A DNA stretch of 64,000 nt from Gigaspora margarita. Its lineage: Eukaryota > Glomeromycota > Glomeromycetes > Diversisporales > Gigasporaceae. Positions 22,480 to 33,266 of this stretch are shown piece after piece. Position 1 is the stretch's first letter. Each line of letters starts with the position of its first letter. Under the pieces are notes generated by a model. The model was not told the DNA's origin. It ran no database searches and saw only the letters and a program-made list of their open reading frames with translations. The DNA lies in contig WTPW01000366.1 of assembly GCA_009809945.1 (NCBI GenBank), positions 288,428 through 352,427 on the forward strand, in the 5' to 3' direction. Both the position numbers and the translations under genes were made by a program.

Positions 22480-23579
22480 TCCGTAAATATAAATCTAATT
22501 TAACTTGAATTTAATAATGGATTGTATTATTAAAGTTATATTTTATTCTTCAATTAATAGTGCAATTTTTATTAAATTAATAAATTATAAGCATAAAATT
22601 TTGAATAGTTTTTTCTAAAAAATATATTTTAGATTATATCAGAATAGAGTAATATGTAATATGTATATCTCTTGTTTATTTAAATTAAAAATATTTATAC
22701 TAAGGCTATGCAAATTATATAATTGCTTTTTCATATCCTGACCGAGTCGCCAAAGTCGGGTTTGGAATTTTATTTTTTTAATATAATTGACCAATAAAAA
22801 TTCTCCATTAATAATCATGTGACAGAATAATCAACTTGTACATACAGTATTATGATTTGGTGTAGATTAGTGTCGCATAGTTTTAGAACAATATGTGAAT
22901 AAGAGCACGGAAATAGAATGATTTTAGGTAGTTTTACAAATTAATTTTAATGTTAGGTAGCAAAGTATATATATTAATAAAGAATACTTTTAACAATAAA
23001 TCGTGTTTGTATGTAATATTCCTTCTTGTTGAAGTGCTGAATAATACATCTATTATCGTAAAGTGCCAAGCGAGTGAATTGTACTTGTGAAAGTTGAAGA
23101 GTACATGGTACTGTACAACCATTAACTACATCACAATTAACGATGAGTTGTAGGCTTTGCGAGAAGAACTTATGAGCGTAAATACTATTAAAATAAAGTA
23201 ATTTTATTTTTTGCAAACTTTGATTTTTTTAATACGTTAAATTGTTTATGTTAATCTGTTTTTATTGTTCAAAATGAAAGTAAGGCTTGATTTTTAATGT
23301 TGAACAAAATGTGGAGATAATAATTTTTTTTATTTACATTTTGACGATTTTTTTGAGTGTCACGATCAAAGGGCTCAGATTTTATTGTTTTAATAAAGAT
23401 ATGGTTGTTTATTGTTTTTTTTTTTATACGGATAATAATGAAAGATATATTATACTGTAATGCTAATAAGTAAAATAAATTGAAAACAGTGCAAATAATA
23501 AGTTAGACAAAGAATACTGTTATTAAATTACCAATGCGGTATGCAATAGTTGAGTTAGTATTGAAATTTTTCATAGTTT
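22480..23579. other. No gene; downstream of secreted-protein gene
   Basis: A+T-rich, with CTGACCGAGTCGCCAAAGTC near 22738 and AATTGACCAATAAAAATTC near 22788. Minus-strand frames of 62-80 codons at 22934-23216 overlap each other in two frames and show no domain. Nothing supported. Confidence 0.4.
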
Positions 23580-25000
23580 AATCATAAAGTTACTGTAAAA
23601 AATTCTGTTACAGAACTTTCACTATTCGGATGTGATTACGGTTGAGTTAATTGCATTAGAATTATCATATAATCTCTATTGTTGTTTATTGTAAAGAATT
23701 CTGTCACTGGATTTACTTGCTAATGCGGTAAACTAAGTGGTTAAAATTGAACTGATATTGGAATTTCATGATTTCCACGTAAAGTTGTTACAGAACTTTC
23801 CAGTGATCTAGTATTTGGTTAAGATTGATTTACTATAAAGAATCCTGTTATAGAACTTATTCGCTAATATGGTACATGCAGCAGTTGAGTAATGTTGGTA
23901 TCATGATTTCTACTATGTTATTATAAAAATTCTATTAATAGAGCTTACTCTCTAGTTCGATACACATAGTTGTTAAAGTTGAGTTAGTATTGGAATTATC
24001 GTGATATCTACTGTAAGAAATTCTGTTGCAAAATTCACTCGCTCTTCTGATGATTACAATATATAGTTAAGTTGGTTGCATTGGAATAATTAAAGAATTC
24101 TGTTACGGAACTTACATGTTAATGCAATACATGCAATTGTTAAATCTGAGTTAATGTTGAAATTATAATGATATTTACACAAAAAATTCTTCACAGAACT
24201 TCCTTGCTATTACGGTGACTATAATATGTGGTTAAATTTGAATTTGTTGCATTCAAATTGATGTAATTTCTACCAAGAGATACTGTAAAAAATTAAGTTA
24301 TTAACTTATCTCTAATGGTACATAGTTGAGTTATTATCGGAATTATTATGATTTCTATTATAAGTTATTGTAAAAAATTCTGTTACGAAATTTATTTGCT
24401 GTTTCATTACTACAATATGTGGTTAAGATCGAGTTAGTTAGATTGGAATTAACTTAATTTCTATTACAAGTTACTGCAAAAAATTTTGTTACAGAATTTG
24501 CTGTTATCACGATATGCGGTTAAAATTGAGTTTAGCTTGCATTGGAATTTTTGTGATTTCTATTATAAGTTACTATAAAAATTCTATTATAGAACTTATT
24601 CGCTAATGCAGTACACATAATGGTTTAGGATTGGAATTGTCATGATTTCTACTCTAAATTACTGTAAAAAAATTCAGTTACAAAATTTTTACTCGCTATT
24701 CTGGTGACCAGAATATGTAAGCAAGCTCAAGTTAGTTTGCATTGAAATTATTGCGACTTCCACAATGAATTACTTCACTAATGCTGTTCACAATGTGTAG
24801 TGTTTGACGTGACAGGATCATATTACTAAGTTCAATTAGTGAGGTCATATTATTTTACTAATTGAACTTAGTTATATGACTTGTCACGGCCTGGTCATGT
24901 GCCAACATAGACTCACATAGTGTTAATGTAGTGTTATTACATGAATTTTGTCATGAGTTACTGTAAAAAATTATGTTACAAAACTTTCTTATTATTAGCG
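23580..25000 (+). repeat. 97-bp satellite array A
   Basis: Tandem degenerate units built on TTACTGTAAAAAATTCTGTT, ACAGAACTTACTCGCTA, CAATATGTGGTTAAGATTGA and GCATTGGAATTATTGTGATT. Measured spacings of TACTGTAAAA between 24281 and 24660 are 85, 106, 99 and 89 bp, so the unit is about 97 bp, with roughly 14 units here. The same satellite recurs at 28570-30010, 39395-40965 and, inverted, at 53280-53925. No coding. Confidence 0.85.
24808..24888. mobile_element. 81-bp foldback inside satellite
   Basis: CGTGACAGGATCATATTACT and AAGTTCAATTAG pair with the stretch CTAATTGAACTTAG through CTTGTCACG with four differences. Perhaps a very short hAT-like MITE (CGTGACA termini), but no target duplication was identified. 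Confidence 0.6.
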
Positions 25001-26757
25001 CTTAGAAACATTTGGCAGCGTTTGGTACTACGCTAAATTACCTTTTTTGGAAAGGTTTGGTTATATTATCGATTAATTTTGGAAATAGATTTTCGGCAAG
25101 TTAACTTTTTTTGGTAATTTTGGGTTTCACCAAATTCAACCGATTGTATAAAAAGCGCTCTATCTAGCTCAAGCGCGTGCCTAAGCGAAAGAGCTGAGCT
25201 AGCTGTATTGCGCTCAAAATATTTTCGCTTACGGACATCGGTTGTATATATATGTTGATTACGAATAATTTTAAATGCAAAATTGTTGCCCCTGATCGGT
25301 AGAGTGATGATCATCACTCAACAATCTGTTATACATTGTTTACCATTTATGAGAAAGTATTGTCGTAAATCATTCTTCTTATACTAAAATTATCATTCTT
25401 CATATACTAAAATTATCATCCGTCATGAGTGTCCTGTACATTTTTACCAATTATTTTGTTCATTTGATGAAATAAAAGATTGTGAGAATATTGATATGAC
25501 ATGTACTGTGGTAAGTATGAGCGAGTAAATGAATTTTAATTTTTAAGGTATATGTTCGTGAATATTTAATAAAAAAAAAATTTAATTGCACTTTGCAATT
25601 TTTGATTTGCTATATCTAGTGATGGGAACTTCTAATTATTAATTGTTAACATAAAATTGTCAATAAATCATTTTTAATTAACAATTAATAATTGAATTAT
25701 CCAATATGTGCATGGAAAGTATCAATAGAATGATATAATCAGTGATTAATAATTGCTTTTATGTACTCAAGTATAAAAATTTTATAGCGATAAAAGATCA
25801 TGCATTTTTCTGCAGACATCCGTAATAGCGATAGAAATCTTCCGCTACCGTTACAAGTACATTATCTATATGTGAAGAAAGTAACGAAAATCTTCCATCA
25901 CCAATGACGATAAAGGCGAGTTTTGCAGTATAGAGTAATTCAGCTCGATATAATTGTTTAGATCAAATATTCTTATACACATTTATTAATTATCCCTTAT
26001 AAACGAACATTGATGTAATCAATGATTTGATTAAATTATCAATTGGATCATTTTCTATGAAGATGTTCTATTGGGGTGCGTGGTATACTATTTAAATCAA
26101 AAATATATGTGGATTCCTTATTTTTTAAATAATTGATGGTTTTAAGTGATTATTAATTGATGAACTACATAATATATTTTTATATATAAAATCGTGATTC
26201 ATTTCTTTAGATGCATTGGTTGTTTATCTTTTCTTAGCTTGAAATTTTACCACTAAGCGATTTTTATACATAGTTTTTATAATGTTACGAGATTTTTTTT
26301 CGCCTTTATTGGAAACAACCCTTTTTTTCTATCTCTTTTTAAACGAGCAAATTTTTGCTTAAATTAATCGAACAAAATTGAATAAACTGGCAATTCTTTC
26401 AACTAAAATATAAATTTTGCTTTGAAACTTTGTTCTTTGGAATTTAATACTTACCTATACAAAATTTGGATTCGAAGCAATAAATTTTAAAGGTTGTGCA
26501 TCTAAATAAAGGTTTGAACTTGCGTGTTAAAGAAATTAACGCTGGTTCCAATTAAAGAATACAAAATACTTCATATTCAATATTGTTACACATCTCAAAA
26601 AAAAAATCTAGTAAATTTTTATATAGTTTTGATATTTATTTTGTCTCTCATTTTGGGGACTAACTAACGATGGAAATACATTTGGGTGTTTTCTCCTGCT
26701 AATCGAGCAACCTACGCAGTTTTCTAGCATCGTGCAACATTCTTTTTGTTTTTCTTT
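25001..26757. other. No gene supported
   Basis: Contains a small hairpin-prone stretch AGCTCAAGCGCGTGCC...GAGCTGAGCTAGCT (25166-25203), the palindrome TGATGATCATCA near 25306, and a minus-strand open frame 25066-25317 (83 codons) without recognisable motif or signal peptide. Remaining sequence is A+T-rich. Confidence 0.4.
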
Positions 26758-26820
26758 ATGACTGTCGTCTCGATAGGCCATTAAAAACTTCATACTAATG
26801 ACTGTCGTCTCGACAGGCCA
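26758..26820 (+). repeat. Two CTGTCGTCCCGACAG hairpins upstream of tandem units
   Basis: Copies at 26758-26780 (ATGACTGTCGTCTCGATAGG) and 26798-26820 (ATGACTGTCGTCTCGACAGG), 40 bp apart. Each has a 6-bp stem CTGTCG/CGACAG with a 3-nt loop; the first copy has a G-U wobble in place of G-C on the plus strand. Confidence 0.7.
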
Positions 26821-27009
26821 CACCCCTGAACAAAAATACAACAACCTCAGCTTCTCATATGACTGTCGTCCCGACAGGTCATCGAAGCGTTAGCATTCTG
26901 TATAACTGACTGTCGTCCCGACAGGCCAATTAAACAAATATATTGGTCACACATTGACCCTAGCTTCTCATATGACAGTCGTCCCGACAGGTAATTTTGG
27001 TAGCTAATT

Positions 27010-27025
27010 GGGCAGGGAGGGAGGG
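27010..27025 (+). other. G-quadruplex motif, copy 1
   Basis: GGGCAGGGAGGGAGGG: four G3 runs with loops of 2, 1 and 1 nt, a canonical G4 pattern and rare in such A+T-rich DNA. The equivalent site in the second tandem unit keeps all four runs. Confidence 0.8.
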
Positions 27026-27244
27026 TCGGCGTAAACAGAACTAATGTCGGGTTCCCTTGCAAATCCCTTGCTTAGTAATATTTTTCCTATTCATTCATTA
27101 CCTCATACTTATTAACTATTTAGACTTCTCCATTTTCCATTTCACATGCATCTCATGCAAATTACTTAATACTTATCAACATCATTGATCGAACATTTGA
27201 TCGATTATAAGACCGAACATGATCAGACATATGTCACATGTTTA

Positions 27245-27264
27245 GTCTTGCGATGATTCAAGAC
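27245..27264 (+). other. Covarying stem, copy 1
   Basis: GTCTTG CGATGATT CAAGAC: 6-bp stem with 8-nt loop. The other unit has GTCTCG TGATGATT CGAGAC, so the fifth base pair changed from T-A to C-G on both sides: a compensatory change. Confidence 0.7.
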
Positions 27265-27470
27265 AAAAGCTGCCTCAATATTAAAACCAAATATATCAAC
27301 CCCAGCTTCTTATATGACTGTCGTCCCGACAGGTCATCGAAGCATTAGAATTTTGTGCAAATGACTGTCGTCCTGACAGGTCAATTACTTAAGCAAATAT
27401 ATTTAGTCACACATCGACCCTAGCTCTTATATGACTGTCGTCCCGACACTCCATTTCGGAGAAACTTACT

Positions 27471-27486
27471 GGGTAGGGAGGGAGGG
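27471..27486 (+). other. G-quadruplex motif, copy 2
   Basis: GGGTAGGGAGGGAGGG, 461 bp after copy 1. Only the 2-nt loop differs (CA to TA); all G runs are intact. Confidence 0.8.
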
Positions 27487-27700
27487 TCGACTTAACCAGA
27501 ACGAATGTCGGGTTCGCAGAAAAAAAAAGACTATTTCTTCTACGTACCTTATCAAATGCTAATTTACCAGAACACTAACCCATTACCTCATACTTAATCG
27601 ATTAATTTCTTAAAATTTCCCATTCTGAACGCAATTCGTAAGAATCTAGAATTATTGATCGATCATTAGACCGAACATAATCAGACATCTCACATGTTTA

Positions 27701-27720
27701 GTCTCGTGATGATTCGAGAC
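27701..27720 (+). other. Covarying stem, copy 2
   Basis: GTCTCG TGATGATT CGAGAC; partner of 27245-27264 with a compensated base pair. The loop differs only in its first base. Confidence 0.7.
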
Positions 27721-27941
27721 AAAAGCTGCCTCGATGCTTACGTATCGAGCAGCTTTACATAGTATACCCCGCACCCAATGTTCTATGCATATTGGATAAT
27801 TCATTTATTAATTATACTAATTTGTCACTCGACCATACACAAATATAACGATGAAATACACATATGGGATTTCGTCTCGCTGCTCACGTGGTCCCAGTCA
27901 TTCCTAGCATCGTTAAACCGGTCTTATATCTACCTTTTTTT

Positions 27942-28018
27942 CTTCGATATCCGAGCTGTATAGTCGGGCTATCGAAGCACTAATTTTTGATATCCAGGCT
28001 GTGACCCGGGCTATCGAT
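27942..28018. repeat. Two adjacent TCGATATCC...GGGCTATCGA hairpins
   Basis: CTTCGATATCCGAGCTG...TCGGGCTATCGAAG (27942-27977) and TTGATATCCAGGCTGTG...CCGGGCTATCGA (27987-28018) are tandem copies of one imperfect inverted repeat of 32-36 bp. They continue the structured island begun at 26758. Confidence 0.6.
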
Positions 28019-28129
28019 CATACCTATAACTCCCAAATATCCAACACTAAATGCTCCCACTCAGTAGTGGATGGGCGAGTGCTAATAACAAGGTCAATGC
28101 ACTACTCTCAGTCATTTTCTATACCCATA

Positions 28130-28510
28130 AACATCTGTCACCAATACCACATACTTACTCAACGATACCAAAATCTCTCATGTAAATCTTATCCTTACTC
28201 ATTTCCCATACACATAATATTCGTTGCCAATACCTCATACTTACTATGCATCAACCTTCATAATGGGCCCGCTTCACAGTTCCGTGACTAAAAATGCCAC
28301 GTGACTTCGTTCACAGCATCTTATTTTCCTCTTAAATAACCGTCCCTTATAAAGACCTCATACTTACCAACATGTCCCACATAATACCTCATTATTACTC
28401 ATTTCCCACGCATAAATACCCGTCACTAATATCTCAAACCAATATCTATCATGCGATACCTCATCATTACACATTTCAATACCGATACTAAACCTCATAC
28501 TACCACTGTT
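28130..28510 (+). repeat. Degenerate TACCTCATACTTACTCATTTCCCA minisatellite
   Basis: ACCTCATACTTAC-type segments recur at about 28146, 28236, 28349, 28395, 28460 and 28492, alternating with TACTCATTTCCCA (28195, 28407) and CACATTTC (28472). Single similar blocks also lie in both tandem units near 27099 and 27583, so the island shares building blocks. Confidence 0.6.
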
Positions 28511-28569
28511 TTTGACTTATCTTTTTGAATTTACCCTAAAAAAAAGCTCCCAGCGCATTAGCAGGCGCA

Positions 28570-28655
28570 TGACTTGTTCTGTAACTACAATATGTGGTTA
28601 AGGTTGAGTTTGTTAAATTGGAATTAATGTGACTTGTGCCATGAGTTACTGTAAA
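28570..28655 (+). repeat. 97-bp satellite fragment left of hAT insertion
   Basis: CAATATGTGGTTAAGGTTGA through GAGTTACTGTAAA matches satellite array A. It is interrupted at ACTGTAAA by the element at 28656-29112 and resumes at 29113. Confidence 0.8.
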
Positions 28656-29112
28656 TAGAGTTATTACCCGGGTCGGCTGACCCGTACGGGTCACCCGACC
28701 CGGCGGGTCACGGGTCGAAAATTGCTCTGACCCGGGTCAAACGGGTCAGAATTCAAAACAGGCTAAAGCCTACTACGAAGTTCACCAAATAAAGCTGTGC
28801 AGATGACGGGTCATGGGTCGAAAATTGGCCTTTAAAATACAGTAACTCAGTATTTTCCGTAGAAAATGAAAGCAAATCCAAACAAGGTCGAGAAATCTTT
28901 GAATGCATAATCCGAAAAATTCCATTTAAATATTTAGAATACAGGCCGCTCTTTATGCAAATAGTTTTAATCAAGGGCCGTTACATCAACTTTCAAGGAT
29001 TAACTTTACAAAACTTCATGAATTTCTGTTTGACCCGTTTGACCCGGGTCATAACCCGGGTCAATACCTGACCCGTCCGGGTCGGTATTTTTCGACCCGG
29101 GTCAGAACTCTA
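28656..29112. mobile_element. hAT-type MITE with GACCCGGGTC subterminal repeats, 457 bp
   Basis: Ends TAGAGTTATTACCCGGGTC and, in reverse, TAGAGTTCTGACCCGGGTC. Flanked by exact ACTGTAAA duplications (28648-28655 and 29113-29120). Many GACCCG/CGGGTC repeats near both ends, typical transposase-binding layout of hAT relatives. No transposase. G+C-rich ends contrast sharply with the host DNA. Confidence 0.9.
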
Positions 29113-29159
29113 ACTGTAAAGAATTCTGTTACAGACTTATTCGCTAATTCAATACATAT

Positions 29160-29755
29160 GCATATACTTCTGAAATTAAGCACTCCGAAATAAGCACCCC
29201 ATAGTCTAGTTTGATCCGAAAATTAGCCCCCATAGTTACTAGGTTAAAATAGGCTAAAAACCGGTTTATGTAAATCGCATTTTATCTTGAAAATAAGCAC
29301 CCAATAACCAGGGCCAGTGATTTTCTGCGGTGCTATTGGGTCAATTCCGTCCGTGCTAAAATACCAATTCTGCGAATAAAATTAATTAATTCTGCACAGT
29401 TTCCGTGGTATTTCTATAGGTTCTGCGTGGTTTCTGCGATATTTTTTTATTGAAAAAAAATTTTTTTCAAAAAAAAAATATTTTTTTTTCTCAAAAGTTT
29501 TGCCCGACCATGATCGTACTTCAGGTTTATTTATTTTCTACATCGGAACTTTTCAGAGGTTATATTTTTAGAACCTTGTACTTATAAAAAAAACTAAATA
29601 ATTTATAAATCCCTACTTTCTGCGGCAATTCCGTGCTATTCTTAATACATTCCGTGTTTACAACCTAATTCCGTGATTTCTGCGGCATTCCGTGAAACGC
29701 AGAAAATCACTGGCCCTGCCAATAACAAAAAAGGGGTGCTTAATTTCGGTAGTAG
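29160..29755. mobile_element. MITE of AAATTAAGC type, split by a hAT-type MITE
   Basis: The left end ACTTCTGAAATTAAGCAC and the right end, in reverse ACTACCGAAATTAAGCAC, bound a segment with further AAATAAGCACCC motifs inside (29193, 29291). It is interrupted by 29309-29718. Related in end sequence to 1712-2030 and 12447-12740. Confidence 0.65.
29309..29718. mobile_element. hAT-type MITE, 410 bp, nested
   Basis: Begins CAGGGCCAGTGATTTTCTGC and ends with its exact complement; exact 8-bp duplications CCAATAAC at 29301-29308 and 29719-29726. CAGGG termini with 8-bp duplication are a hAT hallmark. Internal TTCCGTG and TTCTGCG repeats; no coding capacity. Perfect termini suggest it is among the younger insertions. 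Confidence 0.92.
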
Positions 29756-30010
29756 TTTGATATCATGATTTTTTATGTAAAATTCTGTTACAGCGCTTAC
29801 TCGCTATTACAATACTGTACCACATATGTGGTTAAGATTGAATTGGGTGCATTTGGATTATCATTATTTACCGCAAAAAATTCTATTTTAGAGTTACGGT
29901 ACATATAATAGTTATAGTTGAGTTAGTATTGGAGTTATGATAATATATATATTAAGTTACTGTAAAAAAAAATTCATTATAGAACTTCTATTCTGATAAT
30001 CACAGTATGT
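29756..30010 (+). repeat. 97-bp satellite, end of array
   Basis: Three more degenerate units (AAATTCTGTTACAGCGCTTA, CACATATGTGGTTAAGATTG, AAGTTACTGTAAAAAAAAAT) after the MITE insertion. Confidence 0.75.
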
Positions 30011-30515
30011 GAGGGTTTTTGCACCAATGCAATCTTACTAGTGATGTGAACTATTCAAATCCGTATCCTTACGAATTGACTATATAGTTTGCGTAGTTTT
30101 ATTTGTTGTCCGTAAATTTGTTTTAATAGTATCTACAGTTAACTATAGTTTGAGTAACTTCCATACGGATTGTATAATACGGATATCAGTATCAGGTATA
30201 GTATGGATGACCAGATCAGTATGATATGGGGGTGTGAAATACCCATACTAGGATTAGGAATTATAGCTAATCATGCACATATCATTTTATACATCGATAT
30301 TAGGACTTATTTAAATTGGAAATCATCTACGATTAATTGTGGCGAGATCGGCATACGGGGTCCCCCAGCTAATCAAATTTTAAGATTTTATTACTCTTCT
30401 ATTATGCGTATTAAAACACAAACGTCCGCCCGTCAGCTATCAATCAATCAGAAAATTCAACGTCTAATTTTCAGTTTCCTAAAATATTTGTAAATTGTTG
30501 ACCATCATCACAGTT
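30011..30515. other. Unassigned; 107-codon open frame
   Basis: A plus-strand frame at 30170-30493 encodes 107 residues without signal peptide, repeats or known motif. Direct and inverted ATACGGAT/ATCCGTAT motifs near 30060-30200 suggest a degraded element. I do not support a gene here. Confidence 0.3.
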
Positions 30516-30523
30516 GTGTGAAG

Positions 30524-31499
30524 CAGGGATGGTAGATGACTTGGTCATTTGCCAATTTTTCAAATGACCTTAAAATGACCGCTCATTTGAGGTCTTTCAA
30601 ATTTTGGGTCATTTGGAAATGACTCTTGACCAAATGACTATGGTCATTTCCAAATGACGGGGTCATTTGGTCATTAGGTCATTTTGCATAGAGTTGACAT
30701 CCTATCGATCACGAAAAACATGTTTTAAATAATACATATGCTCGCATCATTTCTCAATTCACGTCGATTATTAATTCACATGCCATTTGTAAATTCGAAA
30801 ATGATTTATATCATGTAAATTATTATTCACGAACTTTTTTTTTTATTTTAAAAATCAAAGTAAATAAATTATTTTTTTGTCTAGTGTTTTTTTTTTGATC
30901 ACTTCATACCTGATCTTATGATTCGATTGGAATGTCGCTTTAAAACCGGTCTGGAAATGATCTAGTCATCTAGTCAAAATACAAATAGCAATCATTCATC
31001 AGTTATTTATCGTGTAATAATTTTATTGGATAGTATCTAGCAACGTTTTATTTTACGGAGAACAATAATCAATTTTGATTGGCTAAAATTATTAGATAAA
31101 CAATTAACCAAAGTTAAATGACCTTATCAGTTATTAAGTCATTTGGGCCGTAAATGACCAATGACTGGTCATTTGTCATTTGAGTCATTTTGGTCATTTA
31201 TTAAAATTAGTGATTTAAGCCACATGGTTTTAGCCAGCTAGCTTAGCCAGCCGACTAAATCATCGGCTAAGCGGCTGGCTAACGACTAACTATTGGCCTG
31301 CATTCGGAATATTTCGGGATATTTGACCCGCACTTTATTTTTCCTTTTCGGAATTTATCGGATTCTTATTCAATAGTTAGCTTTTAGCCGCATTAGCCAA
31401 CCGATCACATTACATTAGCTGGCTTAGTCGGCTAAGCCGGCTTAGCTGCGGCTGCAGTAGCCGGCTTAAATCACTATTTAAAGTCATTTACCATCCCTG
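30524..31499. mobile_element. hAT-type element, 976 bp, AAATGACC subterminal repeats
   Basis: Ends CAGGGATGGTAGATGACTT and, in reverse, CAGGGATGGTAAATGACTT. Exact GTGTGAAG duplications at 30516-30523 and 31500-31507. More than a dozen GGTCATTT/AAATGACC repeats near the ends. No transposase. Contains the nested element 31208-31476. Confidence 0.9.
31208..31476. mobile_element. Nested MITE with TAGTGATTTAAGCC termini, 269 bp
   Basis: Perfect 14-bp inverted ends TAGTGATTTAAGCC. Internal CGGCTAAG/CTTAGCCGGC repeats. Flanks ATTAAAAT and TTTAAAGT match at six of eight bases, a possible decayed hAT duplication. Confidence 0.75.
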
Positions 31500-31842
31500 G
31501 TGTGAAGTTATGACAGCTTGTGTGTTACGTAGCCACCCATTTAATGATCACGTGTATGATTGTTAAATATTGATCTCGTTAAAATTCATTCGAATATTCA
31601 TATATATTTTGTCTAACCCGAATCTAATAAGATTTTTTTTTTTAAAAAAAAAAAAACCAAAAAACATAGATTTACTTTATCCAGATTTTTTCATGATCTT
31701 CATGCTCAACCTGGTGGTAGCACGGATTATTTCATAAAATTTTCGACATAACAAACTTGCATCCCAAGTTATTCCTATCTTGTTAGGCATGTGCAGTTCT
31801 TCTGCTATGCCAATATGTACAAAGAACCTTTAAAAGTGTCAC
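31500..31842. other. Spacer between hAT element and right arm
   Basis: No open frame or repeat recognised apart from an A/T homopolymer pair near 31631-31652. Confidence 0.4.
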
Positions 31843-31946
31843 TCTTTTCGGTTTAGTTGGATCGACGATCTTCATAATTTTTTGAGTCCTGTGATTATAA
31901 TATGGTTGTCACTTCAACTTGATTGGGACTCATTTTAATTATTCAT

Positions 31947-32020
31947 ATGAGTGCTGCCAAGGGAAAACTTGCAATTCTTCATCTAATAAGTATTATAGGT
32001 TTTCCCTTGACAACGCTCAT
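31947..32020. repeat. Hairpin H4
   Basis: A 74-nt foldback, ATGAGTGCTGCCAAGGGAAA pairing with TTTCCCTTGACAACGCTCAT. Counterpart of H2. Stem differences are evenly split between wobbles on the plus and on the minus strand, so it does not show the strand bias of H1, H3 and H5. Confidence 0.6.
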
Positions 32021-33033
32021 ATATTTCCCTTTGATCGATAAAAACAAAATACGATGAACATAAGATGGCTATCTATGTTGTATTCACGGGCTCGCGCGGG
32101 ATTCAAAATTACAAAGATCGTCGATCCTTTGTGCCGAATTACTCAGGCCGATCATTCTAGCAAAAATAGTAATTTAATTAAGCGTATACGTATTTTTTTT
32201 TCACTTGAATATGATTTATTATTTAAATTTAAATATAATTATCAGCCGATAATCTTTATGTATTATTTATTTGTTACATATGATTTATTTACAGTATAAT
32301 AAAATTCATTTAATTTTATATATTGCTGCTTATCTGACCTATTCCATCCATTATATTCATTTATCTGATAAATTATATTCACTAGCTAGCCCAGTTTACT
32401 CGAATTAAATAAAATTAACAGTAATACAGTCGTCCCTCCATATAGTCACTTATACAATCACATCATATCTAATCACATTACATTTTAACCCAAAATATGA
32501 CTTAATTTTATAAGAAAAAACATCCATATAAGCAAAACTCCTTTATAAGCACATTTTTTAAAAAATTTTACTATGTGCCTAGTGTTCCAAACCGATAATT
32601 GTAAGCGAACCAGTTGATAATAAATCTATTAGCTGAAAAGTTGCCAACTAGTTGGTTTTTCAATTAATCGTTCGTTAGTTATCAACTAGTTATAATTTAT
32701 AGTAATCAACTAAACAATTATTATTATTAATCGTAATGATATAACAGAAATCATCATCACTAGTATTTCTCGGGTTGAGATGTATCTGGTGCATTTTTTT
32801 TTATTTCAACTTTACCAGTTTTCAATGTGTTTTACACCAACTGGATATCCTCCAAAGCATAAAGACATATTCTTCGGATATAATATGAATTGCTCCGAGA
32901 ATAAATCATAGAGTCAGTACTTTACAATTGTAATTTTTCAAATTTCACTGATTGAAAAATGATTCGGGCAATTATTGACGTAACAGATTAATAATAATAA
33001 TAATGATAAAAATAATACGTAGTTCATATTTAT

Positions 33034-33261
33034 TGTCACGGATGATCATGAAATCGGATGATGGTGAAATTTGGATATATTTTATTTACGATTTTTAAAA
33101 TTTTTTAGGGCCTTTTTTGTCTGCTTTTTTTTTCTGGTTGAGTTAGGATTTAGGGTTAGGGTTATTAATAAAAGAGTATAGGTGGATTTTAGTAGGGCTT
33201 ATATTTTCCAATTTAAGACTCCAAATTTCACCATCATTCGATTTCACGATCATCCGCGACA
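33034..33261 (+). mobile_element. TGTCGCGGATGATC MITE, copy 1 of a head-on pair
   Basis: Ends TGTCACGGATGATCATGAAA and, in reverse, TGTCGCGGATGATCGTGAAA. Contains GGATTTAGGGTTAGGGTTAT. Bounded by TTTAT at 33029-33033 and 33262-33266. Opposite orientation to the adjacent copy. Confidence 0.8.
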
Positions 33262-33266
33262 TTTAT

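Larger units (their letters stand above)
26842..27297 (+). repeat. 456-bp tandem unit A with hairpins and G-quadruplex motif
   Basis: First of two diverged tandem copies; the second is 27298-27745. In order: AGCTTCTCATATGACTGTCG hairpin (26859), second hairpin (26905), ACACATTGACCCTAGCTTCT and third hairpin (26972), a G-quadruplex motif (27010-27025), AATGTCGGGTTC, an A+T-rich spacer, then AGACCGAACATGATCAGACA and a GTCTTG...CAAGAC hairpin (27245-27264). Less A+T-rich than surrounding DNA. No open frame is shared by both copies, so a non-coding role or a repeat is more likely than a protein. Confidence 0.8.
27298..27745 (+). repeat. Tandem unit B with hairpins and G-quadruplex motif
   Basis: Second copy of the unit at 26842. 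Hairpins at 27314-27336, 27361-27383 and 27431-27453, G4 motif at 27471-27486, AATGTCGGGTTC, AGACCGAACATAATCAGACA, covarying hairpin at 27701-27720, then a longer hairpin AGCTGCCTCGAT...ATCGAGCAGCT (27729-27755) that the first unit lacks. The spacer between the conserved blocks is much more diverged than the blocks. Confidence 0.8.

Noticed and set aside
26608-27062. Minus-strand open frames with repeated RDDSH
   Set aside because: The repeated peptide is the translation of the CTGTCGTCCCGACAG hairpins; frames do not persist in the second tandem unit.
26758-27453. CRISPR-like array of short repeats
   Set aside because: Spacing is irregular (40-340 bp), copies are partly nested in a larger tandem unit, and the genome is eukaryotic.
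30170-30493. 107-codon open frame
   Set aside because: No signal peptide, domain or paralogue; sits beside a degraded inverted-repeat motif.
32054-32299. 81-codon open frame in the right arm
   Set aside because: The homologous part of the left arm (about 20900-21045) is not open, so coding is unlikely.
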